A stretch of DNA of 64,000 nucleotides from CAZEYT01 sp964516295 (GCA_964516295.1 CAZEYT010000003.1:1-64000); one strand, 5' to 3'. Shown: positions 1 through 7,777, counted from the stretch's first letter. The notes: generated by a model from the letters alone, not told the origin. Program-made: numbers and translations.

Positions 1-35
<35 letters not shown>

Positions 36-47
36 ATTGAAAGGGAG

Positions 48-75
48 AAGGTATTCGTCGTATGGGATAAAGCAA
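48..75 (-). promoter_or_regulatory. candidate promoter of tRNA-fMet
   Basis: On the minus strand a TTGCTT hexamer (75-70) is followed after 16 bases by TACCTT (53-48), about 12 bases before the tRNA 5' end. This is a plausible sigma70-like -35/-10 pair but a weak match at -10. The direct repeat that flanks the insertion sequence starts at 76, directly beside the proposed -35 box. Confidence 0.35.
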
Positions 76-92
76 GAAAAAGTTTCCCTTTT
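76..92 (+). repeat. 17-bp direct repeat, left copy (target duplication of the IS)
   Basis: GAAAAAGTTTCCCTTTT at 76-92 recurs exactly at 1553-1569, immediately outside the terminal inverted repeats of the IS. The last T overlaps the first T of the left inverted repeat, so the duplication proper is 16 or 17 bp. Same-orientation copies on both sides point to a target-site duplication left by transposition. Confidence 0.8.
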
Positions 93-113
93 GTCGGCGA
101 CGGATCAAAAGCG
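92..113 (+). repeat. left terminal inverted repeat of the IS
   Basis: Begins TGTCGGCGACGGATCAAAAG. Compared with the inward reading of the right end it matches 19 of 22 positions. Further inward both ends share GAGACGGAAC followed by AAAAG-like steps, after a 3-base offset. These are probably transposase binding sites. Confidence 0.8.
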
Positions 114-147
114 GAAAACAGAGACGGAACAAAAGTGAACTGAGAGA

Positions 148-1259
148 TCAGGGGGAGAAGTGGCCGAGAATGGTGGGCCAAATGCGGTCGGGTTTGTCCG
201 CGAGGACCCAGAGTTTGGATTTGGGATGGAAGAGGACGGTGACGTATTTTTTGGAGGTGGGAGCGATCTGGAAGGGCTTCCCGTCGAACTCGATAATGCT
301 GTCGTTGTGGACTTTTCGGGAAGCGCGGAGGGAAAGTGGAGGTCGAGGAGCGTGGGCTCGGGAGGAGGTCGCAGAGCTGGGCAGGTATCCTGGATCGAGT
401 GAGCAAACGCTTCGGCCGGGACCTGATTGATGGGCGAGTGGAGGGTGGCGTTTTGGCGCTCAATCTCCATTCGCAGGATGCGGTTGGCCTCGGCGAAGGA
501 ACGAGCCCCGGCATGAGCAAGCAGGGTGACAAGGCGGCGCTGGAAGGTGCCGAAGCGGCGTTCGATCTTGCCCTTGGCCTGGGGCGATGGGGCGACCAAA
601 TGGGCGACACCCAATGCGCCCAGAGCCCGCTGGAACTCGCTGCGGGGATCGCGGCGGTCGTCCGAGGAACTTGGGCCGAAAAGGCTCAGAGCGTCGGTGT
701 ACATAGCCTGAGGCAGGCCGACGCGCTCGAAGGCTTCCCGGAAGTGGCAAAAGTGAGCCCAGGTGGTGTCGGCAGGCACGAAGCGCCCGGGGACATTGAA
801 GCCGGAATGGTCGTCGGCGGTGAGCAAGAGAGTCTGCAGGGGCGGGGCGGGCCACCACTGGTGGATGGAGCTGTCGTGCTGCCAGAGTTCACCGAAGCAG
901 GCGCGGCGGAAGCGGCGGTAGGTGCGGGGCTTTTTCTCCGGTTTGGGGATAAGATCTGGAAGGTGCTTCTTGACGTAGGCTTCGACGCTGGATCGGGCGC
1001 GGCGCAGGCCGTGAAGGCGCAGAAGTTCGTCGGCGACGAGTTGATAGTTGGGAGGGGACTGAAGGGGACCGAACTCGCGCAGGAATGCGACGGCGCGCTC
1101 GGGCCAATGTCCGCGCTGGTTGCCGCCACTGGCTTCGAGCAAGAAGGCTTTGCGGTCTTTGAGCCAGAGGGTGCGGAGCTCATAGAGGCGGGTTTTGCCG
1201 ACATCAAGGAGTCGACAAGCCTCCAAAGCGGGGATGGAGCCGGAGTTGAAATCGGCCAT
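148..1259 (-). pseudogene. IS transposase (rve/DDE integrase fold), frameshifted near the C-terminus
   Basis: The first frame gives an N-terminal helix-turn-helix region and an integrase core with acidic residues in WQHDSS (near residue 128), in YTDAL and in KGKIERRFG, fitting a DDE triad. After LDLHF the frame turns into Ser/Pro-rich nonsense that runs to 105. The -1 frame from the TTTCCC at 335-330 instead encodes a normal tail (SLRASRKVHNDSIIEFDGKP, then KLWVLADKPDRIWPTILG) and stops at 148-150. Either one base has been lost or a programmed -1 frameshift at TTTCCC makes the full protein. The ATG at 1259 is used as start; an open frame continues a short way upstream without an ATG. If the shift is not programmed, the element is probably immobile unless helped in trans. 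Confidence 0.85.
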
Positions 1260-1361
1260 GATTTGGCGGACGAACTCTATGGGGAGGCGGTGTATGATCT
1301 GCGATTTTCATCAGCCAATCTTGGCCAGGACGCGCGAGGAGGGAAGCCAACGACCCCCGGA

Positions 1362-1382
1362 GACGGTTCAAAAGCGGAAAAC
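1362..1382 (+). repeat. internal copy of the IS end motif
   Basis: GACGGTTCAAAAGCGGAAAA at 1362-1381, followed by C, repeats 99-119 with 20 of 21 bases identical and in the same orientation. A shorter TCAAAAGCG copy lies at 1483-1491. Repeated subterminal motifs of this kind are probably extra transposase binding sites, or the trace of an older end that was extended by the hairpin segment between them. Confidence 0.6.
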
Positions 1383-1403
1383 CACCCCCGCCGAGCCGGC
1401 GCG

Positions 1404-1474
1404 CGCGTGGTGGTGCGCCCGCTTCGTCGGCCTCCGCTTCGCTCCGGCCTCCTTCGCGGGCGCACCACCACGCG
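1404..1474 (+). repeat. 19-bp perfect hairpin inside the IS
   Basis: CGCGTGGTGGTGCGCCCGC at 1404-1422 is exactly complementary to 1456-1474. The 33-base loop is itself repetitive, with two CGGCCTCC-like steps. No T-run follows, so it is not an ordinary terminator. It lies between the transposase start and the right end, where it could block transcription entering from outside. With its surroundings it explains the gene-free stretch 1260-1552. Confidence 0.75.
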
Positions 1475-1530
1475 AGTCAACCTCAAAAGCGCCTCTCAAT
1501 ACACTTTTCCGCTTTCGTTCCGTCTCAGTT

Positions 1531-1552
1531 CGCTTTTGAACCGGCGGCGACA
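1531..1552 (-). repeat. right terminal inverted repeat of the IS
   Basis: Read inward on the minus strand it begins TGTCGCCGCCGGTTCAAAAG, the partner of the left end. It is directly followed by the second copy of the 17-bp direct repeat. Confidence 0.8.
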
Positions 1553-1569
1553 GAAAAAGTTTCCCTTTT
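1553..1569 (+). repeat. 17-bp direct repeat, right copy
   Basis: Exact second copy of GAAAAAGTTTCCCTTTT. The 95 bases from here to the MBL gene must contain that gene's original promoter, but I see no convincing boxes there. Confidence 0.8.
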
Positions 1570-1664
1570 CACCAGCGGTGTGGTGGGGAGGATCTCGCCG
1601 GGGGGTGAAAATCGTTGAATTCCCGCAAGCATCTTTTTCCGGGATCTGCTTTCCTGCTGGCTCG

Positions 1665-2438
1665 ATGGAAGTCAGTGTTCTTGCCAGTGGCAGTTCGGGA
1701 AACTCGGTGCTTGTTCGTACCGGGGCGACCGCGGTTTTGATTGATGTGGGATTGAGCGCACGCCGGATCACCTCGTTGTTGGGCGGCTGCGGCTTGACCG
1801 CCGAGGGGCTTGCCGGAATTCTGCTCACGCACGAGCATGGCGATCACACGCGCGGCTTGAAGGTTCTGGCATCGAAATGCAAGGTGCCTGTTTTTACCAC
1901 GGCCCTGACCGCAGATTCACTGCGGCGTTCGGGCGTAAACGCGGCATGGAATATCTTTGCGAGCGGCTCGCCGTTCGCGCTGGGACCGTTCGAAGTGCTA
2001 CCTTTTTCTGTTCCCCATGATGCGGCCGACCCGGTTGGGTTCGTCGTCCGTTGTGGAGGACGGGGCTTTGCGGTGTTAACGGATTTGGGTTACGCGACAC
2101 GGCAGGTGGTGGAATCTGTGCGTGGGGTGAACGCCCTTCTTATCGAAACCAACCACGACGAAGAATTGCTCCAAGAAGACTCCAAACGGCCATGGTCGGT
2201 CAAGCAGCGGATTCTCTCACGGCACGGACATTTGTCGAATGCCGCTGCGGCGGAGGTGGTGGCCCAGGTGGCGAGCGCAGACCTGCGTCACGTGATTTTG
2301 GGACACCTGAGCCGGGACTGTAACAACGCGGAGTTGGCGCGCACTGCGGTGGGACTCCGGCTCCGCGGCTGCCGCGAGGTGCAACTTCACTGCGCGCCGC
2401 AGGACGACGGCGAGGCGCCGTTGACGTTGGTTATCTAG
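1665..2438 (+). CDS. MBL-fold metallo-hydrolase, YycJ/WalJ-like
   Basis: A 257-residue metallo-beta-lactamase-fold hydrolase. The N-terminal SGSSGN (residues 8-13) is characteristic of the YycJ/WalJ group, thought to act as nuclease-like phosphodiesterases. The metal motif THEHGDH is at 55-61, with further likely ligands in LTDLGYAT and in the late LGHLS. The ATG at 1665 is chosen because it begins exactly at the family's conserved start; the open frame extends far upstream only because it runs antisense through the IS. The 3' end overlaps the next, convergent gene by 8 bases. The IS insertion 95 bases upstream may affect its promoter. Confidence 0.85.
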   Translation: MEVSVLASGSSGNSVLVRTGATAVLIDVGLSARRITSLLGGCGLTAEGLAGILLTHEHGDHTRGLKVLASKCKVPVFTTALTADSLRRSGVNAAWNIFASGSPFALGPFEVLPFSVPHDAADPVGFVVRCGGRGFAVLTDLGYATRQVVESVRGVNALLIETNHDEELLQEDSKRPWSVKQRILSRHGHLSNAAAAEVVAQVASADLRHVILGHLSRDCNNAELARTAVGLRLRGCREVQLHCAPQDDGEAPLTLVI

Positions 2439-3291
2439 CGAGCGATGAGGCGGCTCCGGCGATCAGCACACCACCGCCAATGACCAGGCCGCAGCAAAGG
2501 AGGAGCACGACGAGAATCGCGACAATGGGACGCCAGAGTTGGGTTTCGTGAGTTTCCTTGAGGGCGATCACCCCATAAACGAGGGTCGCGACCGTGTAGA
2601 GATACCCACCACAAATGGGAATCAACTGCACGACGGAGGCGGCACCGTAAGCATAGGCGAGCGCGCGGTAGGTGGCCTCGAACGGCTTCTGGGTGCCGCC
2701 GGTAATCATCAGAGCGACATGCATCACTCCCGCAGAAACAAACGAGCCGATAATTAGTAGAAGGGGCATAAACACGATCAAGGCCACGAAGATGGCTCCA
2801 ATGATCGTCGGCGACAAATCTGCCGCCTTTTCTCCGAGCATCATCTCGGGGTTGATAAATGCCGCCGCAGCTTGGTAGATAATGGCGACGATGCCGGTGA
2901 GCCATCCGATAATGACATAGAACTTCATTGGCCGGCCGTAGCCGCCATCGGTGGGCATGGACTTGAAGACTTCGACGGGCCTTGAGAGGACATCCCGGCA
3001 CGTCTCATAGAGTCGGGAAACGAGCCCGGCATCATCTCGTTCCCACGATGGCTCAACGCGCGCTTCGCGGCCGGGAGTGGTCGGCAGAATCTCGGGAGGA
3101 GCGCCCGTCACCGAGCGGAGGGACGGCTGCGGAAGGCGCTCGAAACTGGAAAGCGGCTGCCACGATTCCATGGGCTCCTGCCATGCCAGATCATCCGGGA
3201 GAAATTGACCGCTGTGGAGCCCATCGGCGACTTCCTGTTCGGTGAATTGCCCGAGGCTTTGCCGGTTCCGGTTGATAAAGATCATGCCCAT
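2431..3291 (-). CDS. GYF_2-domain and Yip1-type membrane protein
   Basis: A 286-residue protein. Residues about 3-55 (FINRNRQSLGQFTEQEVADG onward to the SW-QPLSSF block) look like a GYF_2 domain, a small peptide-binding module common in this group. After a linker come about five hydrophobic segments between residue 125 and the end, in the pattern of Yip1-family membrane proteins. The function is unknown; similar architectures are widespread as uncharacterised membrane proteins. A start two codons later (MIFINRN) is equally possible. It is convergent with the MBL gene. Confidence 0.75.
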   Translation of the reverse strand: MGMIFINRNRQSLGQFTEQEVADGLHSGQFLPDDLAWQEPMESWQPLSSFERLPQPSLRSVTGAPPEILPTTPGREARVEPSWERDDAGLVSRLYETCRDVLSRPVEVFKSMPTDGGYGRPMKFYVIIGWLTGIVAIIYQAAAAFINPEMMLGEKAADLSPTIIGAIFVALIVFMPLLLIIGSFVSAGVMHVALMITGGTQKPFEATYRALAYAYGAASVVQLIPICGGYLYTVATLVYGVIALKETHETQLWRPIVAILVVLLLCCGLVIGGGVLIAGAASSLAR

Positions 3292-3390
3292 GATTCGGGC
3301 GTTCTACACATTTTCGTGGGCAGTGGTCAAATTCCACGAGCGAACGATTTGGCTTTTCAAGTGTGATCCGGCCATTTAAAATGATTATTT

Positions 3391-3687
3391 ATGAATTGGT
3401 TGCTCATTGCCGGCGGTGCCTTTATCAGCACTTTCGCCCCCCCACAGGAACCCGAGATGTTCAATCACACCCTTCGCGGAGAACGCGTTCCGGCGAAGGA
3501 AGTTGTCACCCGCAACATGTGGGGAACCCCGATGCTTCCGGATGGAAAAGGAGGCTACAGCGTGATCGCGCCGATCAACCCCGAGTTCATCGCGCAAAGT
3601 TTGGTACAGCCGCCCCGGACCAGCGGGCCGGTTTTCCGCCCCATCGCCGCGGTCGGTCCTGCTCCCGGCCCCGTGGCCACGGAGTGA
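3391..3687 (+). CDS. small hypothetical protein
   Basis: A 98-residue ORF beginning with a short hydrophobic stretch (NWLLIAGGAFISTF) and followed by a polar, Pro-rich region ending PAPGPVATE. I do not recognise the family. It lies 37 bases upstream of the MFS transporter on the same strand, and its codon choice is like its neighbours, so it is probably real. No strong ribosome-binding site is visible. The N-terminus could be a membrane anchor or signal peptide. Confidence 0.5.
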   Translation: MNWLLIAGGAFISTFAPPQEPEMFNHTLRGERVPAKEVVTRNMWGTPMLPDGKGGYSVIAPINPEFIAQSLVQPPRTSGPVFRPIAAVGPAPGPVATE

Positions 3688-3724
3688 GCGAACGTTTCCG
3701 CAGGCCCCGGCAGCGGAGTAATCC

Positions 3725-5056
3725 GTGAGCCTTGTGGTTGAGGGACGGGATGTACCCCGGGGGGCTTTCAACGCCCACTGGTTTGGCTTGTTCAATGCCG
3801 TCTCGTTCCAGATCATTCTCGGAGCTCCGATCATCGTTTACGCGAAGAGTCTCGGCGCCAGTTCGACCGTTCTCGGGATCATTGCAGCCTTCACCCCGTT
3901 GATGACGGTTTTTCAATTGCCGGCCGCGCAGTTTCTCGACCGCTACGGCTACCGGCAGTTTGTTTTGATGGGGTGGGGCCTGCGGACGATTTTTATCTTT
4001 CTCATCACGGCGGTGCCGCTGATGGCGTTTCTGGATGGACCGACGAAGATTGCGGTGATCCTCGCGGCGCTTTTCGTTTTCAACCTTCTTCGGGGCATTT
4101 CATCCGCGGCCTGGATGCCGTGGATGGCGGCATTGGTGCCCGAGGAAAAACGGGGGCGGTTTCTTTCAATCGATCAAACCTTCATGCATCTCGGATCGCT
4201 TTTGGCGCTGCTCGCCTCGGCCTTTGTGATGACCGGCCGGGTGGAGCCTTGGGAATACTCTTTGGTTTTTCTCATCAGTGCGATCGGGGCTACAGCCAGC
4301 CTGGTTTTTATCCGTCGGATTCCCGAGGTTGCTGCGGAAGAGACGGTGCGTCGCTCCTCGCAGCCGGTGCCTTGGCGGGCGATCCTCTCGTATCCGCCGT
4401 TCCGGGAGCTTTTGGTTTTCAACATTCTTTTCATGGCGGTGATCGGAAGTCTCGGGGTGTTTACCATCGAATATCTGAGGGAATTTCCGAAGTTTGACGT
4501 GTCGCTCGTGCTTTATCTGTCGGCACTGTCCTTCATCGGAGCCTTGGTAAGCCTGCCGCTGGTAGGACGCTTTGTGGACGAGGCCGGGAGCAAACCGGTG
4601 ATGGCCTTTGCTCTTCTGCTCTTCGGCGTGGTTATCGTCGGCTGGTTTTTGATTGCCGCCGGGATTCTTCCGGCGTCGATGTGGATCGTCGGAGTCTTGA
4701 ACTTCTTGTCCGGCGTGGCCGGGGCAAATTTCAATCTCGCCAATGTGCGTATTGTCATGGCGACGATGCCGGAAATGGGGCGCAACCACTTCTTTGCCTT
4801 GTTTACCGTGATTACCAGCCTCGGTCTCGGGGCCGCGCCGGTGATGTGGGGCGTTTCACTTGATCTGATCGGCACCTACGAGGCCGTGACGGGAGTGTTT
4901 CAGTGGAAACGTCACAGCATCTACTTCGCCATTCTGTTTGCGTTGAATTTGGTGGCGTTCGCCTTGATTCGCCGACTGCACGAATCCCGTGACGAGCAGG
5001 CCCCTTCCCTCGTTTACGCCAAGCTGCGCCGGGCAGGAAAGCTTTGGCATCGTTGA
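3725..5056 (+). CDS. MFS transporter
   Basis: A 443-residue integral membrane protein with about 12 hydrophobic segments in two halves separated by a charged stretch near residue 200 (RRIPEVAAEETVRRSS). The layout, and RYGYRQFVLMGW between early helices, fits the major facilitator superfamily. The substrate cannot be told from sequence. The start is GTG at 3725, supported by a GGAG at 3714-3717; no ATG is available nearby. It is convergent with the helicase gene, with 73 bases between. Confidence 0.8.
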   Translation: MSLVVEGRDVPRGAFNAHWFGLFNAVSFQIILGAPIIVYAKSLGASSTVLGIIAAFTPLMTVFQLPAAQFLDRYGYRQFVLMGWGLRTIFIFLITAVPLMAFLDGPTKIAVILAALFVFNLLRGISSAAWMPWMAALVPEEKRGRFLSIDQTFMHLGSLLALLASAFVMTGRVEPWEYSLVFLISAIGATASLVFIRRIPEVAAEETVRRSSQPVPWRAILSYPPFRELLVFNILFMAVIGSLGVFTIEYLREFPKFDVSLVLYLSALSFIGALVSLPLVGRFVDEAGSKPVMAFALLLFGVVIVGWFLIAAGILPASMWIVGVLNFLSGVAGANFNLANVRIVMATMPEMGRNHFFALFTVITSLGLGAAPVMWGVSLDLIGTYEAVTGVFQWKRHSIYFAILFALNLVAFALIRRLHESRDEQAPSLVYAKLRRAGKLWHR

Positions 5057-5129
5057 CAAATCAAACCGTCGCGAAGTTCTTGCCGAGCCGGTGGCCCAAT
5101 GACTGCAACGGAATCGTGCCGGGCGGGCC

Positions 5130-6353
5130 TCAGCGTTTTTTCCGAGCGCCGAACTTATAGCCCTTGTGGGTTCTGACACCCTTCGCCGCTTTCAATGCGG
5201 CCGCGGCTTCGGATTCATTGAAGATCGCGGTGTAAACATAACTGAACCCATCGAGTTTCAATCGAGGTACCGATTGGCCGATGAAGCGTTCGATATCTTT
5301 GACATGCGGAAGTTCCTCGGCGGTCATGATGGTGAAGGCATCGCCCACGGTCATTGCCCGTCCGGTTCGACCGATGCGGTGAACATAATCCTCCGGGTGC
5401 TGCGGAACGTCGTAGTTCACCACATGGCTGACGCCCGCGATATCGATTCCTCGGGCGGCGATGTCGGTAGCCACCAAAACCTCGTAACGACCCGCCTTGA
5501 AGCCCTCCAAAGCCTCCACCCGCTCGGTCTGCGTCCTGTTTGAGTGCAGCGTCGCGACAGAATGGTTGTTCTTTTTGAGCTGCCGCGAGATCCGATCCGC
5601 CCCGTCTTTGGTCCGACAAAAGATGAGAACGCTGTCGAAGTTTGTTCGCTCCAAAAGGGCGAGAAGAAGATCGAACTTCTGATCGAGGGCCACGGGATAA
5701 AACGCATGGTTGACGGTTTCCGCCGGAGAGCGAAGTGCCCCGATTTCAATACGCTCCGGATTGCGCAGGCACCACGAAGCGAGGCGGCCGATCTCCTCCG
5801 GAATCGTCGCGGAGAAAAGCAGAGTCTGGCGCTCTTTGGGGCACTGCTCAACGATCCGTCGGACATCGGGGAGGAACCCCATGTCCAGCATCCGGTCGAC
5901 TTCGTCGAGAATAAGAAATTCCAGCTTGGAAAGATCGACGGCTCCCTGCTGCATATGATCGAGCAGGCGTCCCGGCGTAGCAACAATCACATCGCAGCGC
6001 CGTGCCAGATCTTCCTTTTGTTTTCCATATCCTACGCCGCCGTGGATCAATGACACCTCGGTGTGCATGAAGCGCATATAATCGCGAAAAGCGGTCTCCA
6101 CCTGCATGGCCAGCTCACGGGTGGGTTCCAAAACCAAACAGCGAATCCGCGGCTCGGGGTGGTCGAGTTTTGAGAGAACCGGAAGGGCAAAGGCGGCGGT
6201 CTTTCCCGTCCCGGTCTGGGCCGAGGCGATCAGATCCCGGCCGGAAAGGATCACCGGAATGGCACGGAGTTGAATGGGGGTCGGGTCGGAGTAACCCATC
6301 CGCTGTGCTCCATGAAGAACGTTTTCGGAAAGGCCTAGATCTTGGAATGACAT
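5130..6353 (-). CDS. DEAD-box ATP-dependent RNA helicase (RhlE-like), with DEVD
   Basis: A 407-residue superfamily 2 helicase. The Q motif lies in GYSDPTPIQ (20-28), Walker A in AQTGTGKT (45-52), motif II reads DEVD (150-153) rather than DEAD, motif III SAT is at 181-183, and HRIGRTGR is present in the C-terminal RecA domain. The C-terminus is short and basic (KGYKFGARKKR). The likely role is ATP-dependent remodelling of RNA or ribosomal precursors. DEVD still provides the Asp-Glu pair needed for Mg-ATP, so activity should be kept. It is probably a single-gene transcript. Confidence 0.92.
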   Translation of the reverse strand: MSFQDLGLSENVLHGAQRMGYSDPTPIQLRAIPVILSGRDLIASAQTGTGKTAAFALPVLSKLDHPEPRIRCLVLEPTRELAMQVETAFRDYMRFMHTEVSLIHGGVGYGKQKEDLARRCDVIVATPGRLLDHMQQGAVDLSKLEFLILDEVDRMLDMGFLPDVRRIVEQCPKERQTLLFSATIPEEIGRLASWCLRNPERIEIGALRSPAETVNHAFYPVALDQKFDLLLALLERTNFDSVLIFCRTKDGADRISRQLKKNNHSVATLHSNRTQTERVEALEGFKAGRYEVLVATDIAARGIDIAGVSHVVNYDVPQHPEDYVHRIGRTGRAMTVGDAFTIMTAEELPHVKDIERFIGQSVPRLKLDGFSYVYTAIFNESEAAAALKAAKGVRTHKGYKFGARKKR

Positions 6354-6373
6354 ACTGAGAGCCCTTTTCGATA

Positions 6374-7039
6374 TCAGCTTTGGAGATCAAACCAACCTTT
6401 AACTGCGAAATCGGTCTTCATGGCGACAGCTCCAACAAGGCTTTCCGCTTGGAAGTGCAGTATTTTGACAGCCCGCCCGTCATACAGCACTTCACCGTCT
6501 TTGACAAACTTCACGTGGGCAAGTCCCTCTCCCAAACCGGTGCCAAAGAGTTTCAAGACTGCTTCTTTGGCCGTCCAGACACGGAAAAACTCCAGTCGCG
6601 CATCCGACGCCGAATGAATTTGCGAGAGTTCACCCGGATGAAAGAACCGTTTCGCGATGCCCTTCCAATCGAGGTTTCGGTGCGGATTTTCGACATCCAG
6701 TCCCACAGGTTGCCGCGCAAACGCTGCGAAAACACGGCGTCCGGTGTGACTAAGATTGAATTCCAGATCCGGCGGATCGAGACGCGGTTTCCCCCCTGCC
6801 CCGGAGACAAACCGCAGGTTTTCCGGTGCCCGGCGGAGGTAGGTGGAGCATAACTCTCGAAGGCCTGCACGGCTCATCACATAGGCGTGTCTGGCATCAG
6901 GCGAAACAAACTTCTCCGCTCTTGATGTTTCCTCGGAGCTCAGTTGTAGATGCCTTGTTAGTCTGCAACGCCAGACATGAATAGCACCCACAGGCATCAA
7001 CAAAGGCTGATTTTTTCGAATAAAGACGGGCTCGAACAT
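6374..7039 (-). CDS. 4'-phosphopantetheinyl transferase, Sfp-type
   Basis: A 221-residue enzyme predicted to move phosphopantetheine from CoA to the serine of a carrier protein. The Mg-binding motif GLDVE lies at 113-117 (Asp115, Glu117) and the second motif WTAKEA at 155-160. Upstream, KPRLDPPDLEFNLSHTG is the usual substrate-binding block. Length fits the Sfp group rather than the small AcpS. No polyketide or peptide synthase is visible nearby, so the partner carrier protein is elsewhere. It is divergent from the histone-like gene. Confidence 0.88.
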   Translation of the reverse strand: MFEPVFIRKNQPLLMPVGAIHVWRCRLTRHLQLSSEETSRAEKFVSPDARHAYVMSRAGLRELCSTYLRRAPENLRFVSGAGGKPRLDPPDLEFNLSHTGRRVFAAFARQPVGLDVENPHRNLDWKGIAKRFFHPGELSQIHSASDARLEFFRVWTAKEAVLKLFGTGLGEGLAHVKFVKDGEVLYDGRAVKILHFQAESLVGAVAMKTDFAVKGWFDLQS

Positions 7040-7064
7040 TAAATTCCACTTGCAAACTAATTTC

Positions 7065-7077
7065 TGAGATGTCTCAC
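7065..7077. promoter_or_regulatory. palindrome TGAGA-N2-TCTCA upstream of the histone-like gene
   Basis: TGAGATGTCTCAC lies 11 bases before the ATG of the histone-like gene, in the divergent gap shared with the phosphopantetheinyl transferase. The same pattern, GTGAGAAATCTCAC, occurs at 7713-7726 behind the terminator of the gene. A matching pair around one gene suggests a protein-binding site, possibly autoregulatory. This is inference. Confidence 0.4.
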
Positions 7078-7087
7078 TAAGATCTCA

Positions 7088-7642
7088 ATGGACGTCTCAC
7101 TCATCAATAGCAATGTTCTGCGCAAGCTTCTGAGCCTTTCTGAAAAGAAGGAAGTTTTGCTCAAGCAAGTCGCCGAAATCGAAAAAGAAATCGCTGGGTT
7201 CACCTTCGGTGGTTCCAGCGCTCCAGCACCCAAAGCCAAGCCGGGCCGCAAGCCGTCGGCCGTCAAGGTCGCCGGGGTCAAGGCTCCGAAAGCCCGCAAG
7301 GCCCGGGGCGGCAAACGTGGAAAGCGCGGCGCTTTGAAAGAGCAGATTCTCGCAGTCCTCGGTGCCGCCGGCGATGCCGGAGCGCGCGTGAAGGACATCG
7401 CGGACAAACTCAGGATCAACCCGCAGAACATCCACGTTTGGTTCAGCAGCACCGGAAAGAAGATCGCCACGATCAAGCGCGTCGATGCGGGTCACTACAA
7501 GCTCGCCTCCGCCAAGCCGGCCGTCGAAGCCAAGCCCGCCGCCGCACCGCAACCAGCTCCAGCCAAGCCGGTCGCTCCCGCAGCAAAGTCGGCTGCCAAG
7601 TCGGCCAAGAAGGCTCCGGTCGCCAAAGCGAAAGCCAAGTAA
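7088..7642 (+). CDS. histone H1-like nucleoid protein (winged helix with Lys/Ala/Pro-rich tail)
   Basis: A 184-residue, very basic protein. Residues 1-37 are heptad-rich and could form a coiled coil. GRKP at 53-56 is AT-hook-like, inside a Lys/Arg/Gly/Ala linker. Residues about 81-138 (from ALKEQILAVLGAAG to GHYKLASAK) look like a small winged-helix DNA-binding domain. The tail 139-184 is Lys/Ala/Pro repeats like eukaryotic histone H1 and bacterial H1 mimics. The likely role is DNA binding and compaction. It is a single-gene unit with its own terminator and flanking palindromes. Confidence 0.75.
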   Translation: MDVSLINSNVLRKLLSLSEKKEVLLKQVAEIEKEIAGFTFGGSSAPAPKAKPGRKPSAVKVAGVKAPKARKARGGKRGKRGALKEQILAVLGAAGDAGARVKDIADKLRINPQNIHVWFSSTGKKIATIKRVDAGHYKLASAKPAVEAKPAAAPQPAPAKPVAPAAKSAAKSAKKAPVAKAKAK

Positions 7643-7661
7643 GCATTCTAACCTCAACCAG

Positions 7662-7694
7662 AAACGGGCACCCTTTCGGGTGCCCGTTTTTTTT
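7662..7694 (+). terminator. intrinsic terminator of the histone-like gene
   Basis: AAACGGGCACCC at 7662-7673 pairs with GGGTGCCCGTTT at 7678-7689 around a 4-base loop and is followed by a T-run to 7694. It starts 20 bases after the stop codon. This is the clearest Rho-independent terminator in the window. Confidence 0.93.
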
Positions 7695-7712
7695 GTTTTG
7701 ATCCGAAACAAA

Positions 7713-7726
7713 GTGAGAAATCTCAC
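7713..7726. promoter_or_regulatory. palindrome GTGAGA-AA-TCTCAC downstream of the histone-like gene
   Basis: Perfect 6-base arms with a 2-base centre, sharing TGAGA-N2-TCTCA with the site at 7065-7077. It sits between the terminator and the 3' end of rho. The function is unknown; it may be a binding site of the encoded nucleoid protein. Confidence 0.35.
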
Positions 7727-7777
7727 AATGGCCGATACCAGTTCTCCCTGGCCCGGCAGGGTCTTTTGCGACGAAAC

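Larger units (their letters stand above)
92..1552 (-). mobile_element. insertion sequence, IS481-like/DDE type, 1461 bp
   Basis: Bounded by imperfect inverted repeats that start TGTCG on each end (92-113 and 1531-1552) and by a 17-bp direct repeat (76-92 and 1553-1569). It carries one integrase-type transposase on the minus strand. TGT ends, one ORF of about 1.1 kb and long target duplications fit what is known of the IS481 family; assignment to another rve-type family cannot be excluded. About 290 bases between the transposase start and the right end hold no gene, only a large hairpin and repeated subterminal motifs. The element sits between tRNA-fMet and the MBL hydrolase gene. Confidence 0.8.

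Noticed and set aside
336..1664. Long plus-strand open frame reading into the MBL gene
   Set aside because: It runs antisense through the IS transposase; protein character starts only at the ATG at 1665, where the family start SGSSGN follows.
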